Positions 37,816-38,756 of a stretch of 38,756 nucleotides of DNA are shown here, one piece after another. Position 1 is the first letter of the stretch. The number at the start of each line of letters is the position of its first letter. The stretch is from a virus, in IMG/VR virus record IMGVR_UViG_3300009009_000025, positions 1-38,756 of that record. One strand, written 5' to 3'. Position numbers and translations under genes: made by a program. The notes below the pieces were generated by a model that saw nothing but the letters and a program-made list of their open reading frames with translations, was not told where the DNA came from and made no database searches.

Positions 37816-38220
37816 TCATGCAAAATCGTGGGGTAAGTCCCAAAGCCCATCAGGCGTCCTCACCAACCAACCCTTTTTTGCGCCTCGATTGAGGACAACA
37901 GAAAGCTGGTTGGCATCGGGCGGCGCTTTGCCTTCCTCTTGAAGGCGGGCGAAAATTTGCAGGCGAGTTTGTGGCCCTGCCGATTGCAGGAAGTTCGTGA
38001 TGCACGTACGCTGCGTTTTGGTCGGCTCGCCATCTGGGGGTGCGATCTTCTGCACTGTCTGCGGCTTGGCGACCGTCAAGGGCGCAGGGCTTGCCACAAG
38101 TCGGCCCTGGCTGGTGGCAGTGCCCAAGGCGTTAGCCACCGCATCCGCGAGCTTATCAAGCTCGTCCGCCTGTTGGCGGAGAGTGGCTGCTTTATTTCTG
38201 AGGGCGTGAATATCGCTCAT
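37816..38220 (-). CDS. Protein with coiled coil and C-terminal winged-helix-like domain, 134 aa
   Basis: ATG 38220 (MSDIHALRNKAATLRQQADE); ATG 38229 is also possible. Residues 1-40 form a coiled coil; then a Pro-rich linker; residues ~70-125 ('TQRTCITNFLQSAGPQTRLQ', 'QLSVVLNRGAKKGWLVRTPD') read as a winged helix. Probably binds DNA, maybe as a dimer. Ends PHDFA. Part of the rightmost minus-strand operon. Confidence 0.65.
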   Translation of the reverse strand: MSDIHALRNKAATLRQQADELDKLADAVANALGTATSQGRLVASPAPLTVAKPQTVQKIAPPDGEPTKTQRTCITNFLQSAGPQTRLQIFARLQEEGKAPPDANQLSVVLNRGAKKGWLVRTPDGLWDLPHDFA

Positions 38221-38263
38221 GCCGCCCATGCTAGGCTAGGCGGCTTGGCTTGCAAGCCCGAAT

Positions 38264-38389
38264 TTAGGCTTTCTTTGGATCAGCCTTGCCTAGCACCTTG
38301 GCAAACACGCTTTGGGTTCGTTTGCGGGACTCCATTGTTGCGAACAGACGGTCGAGTTTGAGTTGCAGAATGTCGGGAGGCGTGGTCAT
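38264..38389 (-). CDS. Small protein, 41 aa
   Basis: ATG 38389 overlaps the stop of the gene upstream (ATGA); product begins MTTPPDILQLKLDRLFATME and ends with Lys-rich residues. The overlap supports it as translated. Between it and the next gene lies a palindrome GGCTTGCAAGCC (38247-38258). Basic helical peptide of unknown role. Confidence 0.5.
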   Translation of the reverse strand: MTTPPDILQLKLDRLFATMESRKRTQSVFAKVLGKADPKKA

Positions 38390-38756
38390 GGCAGAGTGAG
38401 GAGTTCGAGGGGCCAAGCGGCGAGGAGGTGAGGTACAAGAGATCCCCCTATCGTTTCTAAAGTTTCTGTGACCAAGCCTCCTTTAATGTTACGCTTTTCA
38501 GCGTGGTCTATAGCCCCTTGCATAATCACGATGGCTGCAATCGCAGCCTTGGTGGTCCGCCAGCCAGCCTCGGCCCGGCCTGCGCAGGCGGCTATGAAGG
38601 CGGCGTTTTGAGGATCTTGGTCCATGCTGGTTTTGGGACCGTCGCAAGTTGCCATGTAGTAACCCTCTGTCGCATCGGCAAAGACTACGTTGTCGGAGGC
38701 TTCCCATCTGCCCGGCGTTCGCTTGGCAGCTAGGGCTAGCAGGGCGTCGAGGTGCG
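38386..38756 (-). CDS. Phage protein, C-terminal part (5' truncated by the window edge)
   Basis: The frame stays open upstream of the in-frame ATG at 38655 to the window end: 'RTPGRWEASDNVVFADATEG' then 'YYMATCDGPKTSMDQDP' and 'NAAFIAACAGRAEAGW'. This continuous sequence resembles a phage protein family common beside accessory genes, so the ATG at 38655 is internal. The last third ('TTKAAIAAIVIMQGAIDHAE') is helical. Unknown role; at least 123 residues are visible. Confidence 0.65.
   Translation of the reverse strand, partial: HLDALLALAAKRTPGRWEASDNVVFADATEGYYMATCDGPKTSMDQDPQNAAFIAACAGRAEAGWRTTKAAIAAIVIMQGAIDHAEKRNIKGGLVTETLETIGGSLVPHLLAAWPLELLTLP

Noticed and set aside
1-38756. CRISPR arrays, integrase/att sites, lysis genes, insertion sequences
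   Set aside because: No regularly spaced repeats, no tyrosine or serine recombinase motifs, no holin/endolysin pattern and no transposase were seen in either strand.

Overview
This window looks like a large part of a tailed double-stranded DNA bacteriophage genome (or prophage region), cut at both ends. The first gene lacks its start and the last lacks its 5' end beyond the right edge. Evidence: a complete large terminase, a giant 2,201-residue virion/ejection-type protein, and a phage replication set (family A DNA polymerase, primase-SF3 helicase, SNF2 helicase, DUF2815 ssDNA-binding protein, DUF2800 and VRR-NUC nucleases, DnaQ-like exonuclease). No integrase, lysis gene, portal or capsid gene is seen. 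The host is a bacterium with sigma70-like promoters and partly Shine-Dalgarno-led genes. Several small accessory proteins resemble ones I associate with phages of aquatic Verrucomicrobiota-like bacteria, but that is inference.

Layout. Positions 1-8814 are plus strand and hold structural genes, ending with the giant protein and a Cys-rich protein. From 8778 to the right end almost everything is minus strand. In minus-strand transcription order (right to left): an accessory block (38756-33774), an XRE repressor, primase-helicase and associated genes (33737-30098), a DUF2800 nuclease (29890), the ssDNA-binding protein (28538), a 519-base non-coding stretch with structured RNAs (27953-27435), DNA polymerase, exonuclease, VRR-NUC, SNF2 helicase, a Zn-ribbon/HNH group, the terminase (18262-16349), and a sugar/methyl-transfer cluster of five genes (15586-9579). 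Many neighbours overlap by ATGA or TGATG, implying translational coupling. The only convincing plus-strand gene in the right half is a ribbon-helix-helix repressor at 37456.

Most notable: (1) the SNF2 helicase carries an intein in its DExx motif, and inside the intein DNA a second reading frame encodes a separate Zn-finger, Vsr/EDxHD-like homing endonuclease. (2) Two tandem tRNA-like cloverleaf RNAs share D-loop- and T-loop-like hairpins with compensatory stem changes. (3) A 16-bp operator, roughly TTTCNRTWTNTCGAAA, occurs six times, always just upstream of a minus-strand transcription unit and twice filling the -35/-10 spacer exactly; the small XRE protein is the likely binder. (4) A 56-aa ribbon-helix-helix protein is flanked by three copies of its own probable operator. 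(5) Several proteins, including four replication proteins, end in an acidic-Phe-Cys/Ala tail. (6) Several genes of 24-58 codons, or whose true starts lie outside the longest-ORF starts, are added here.
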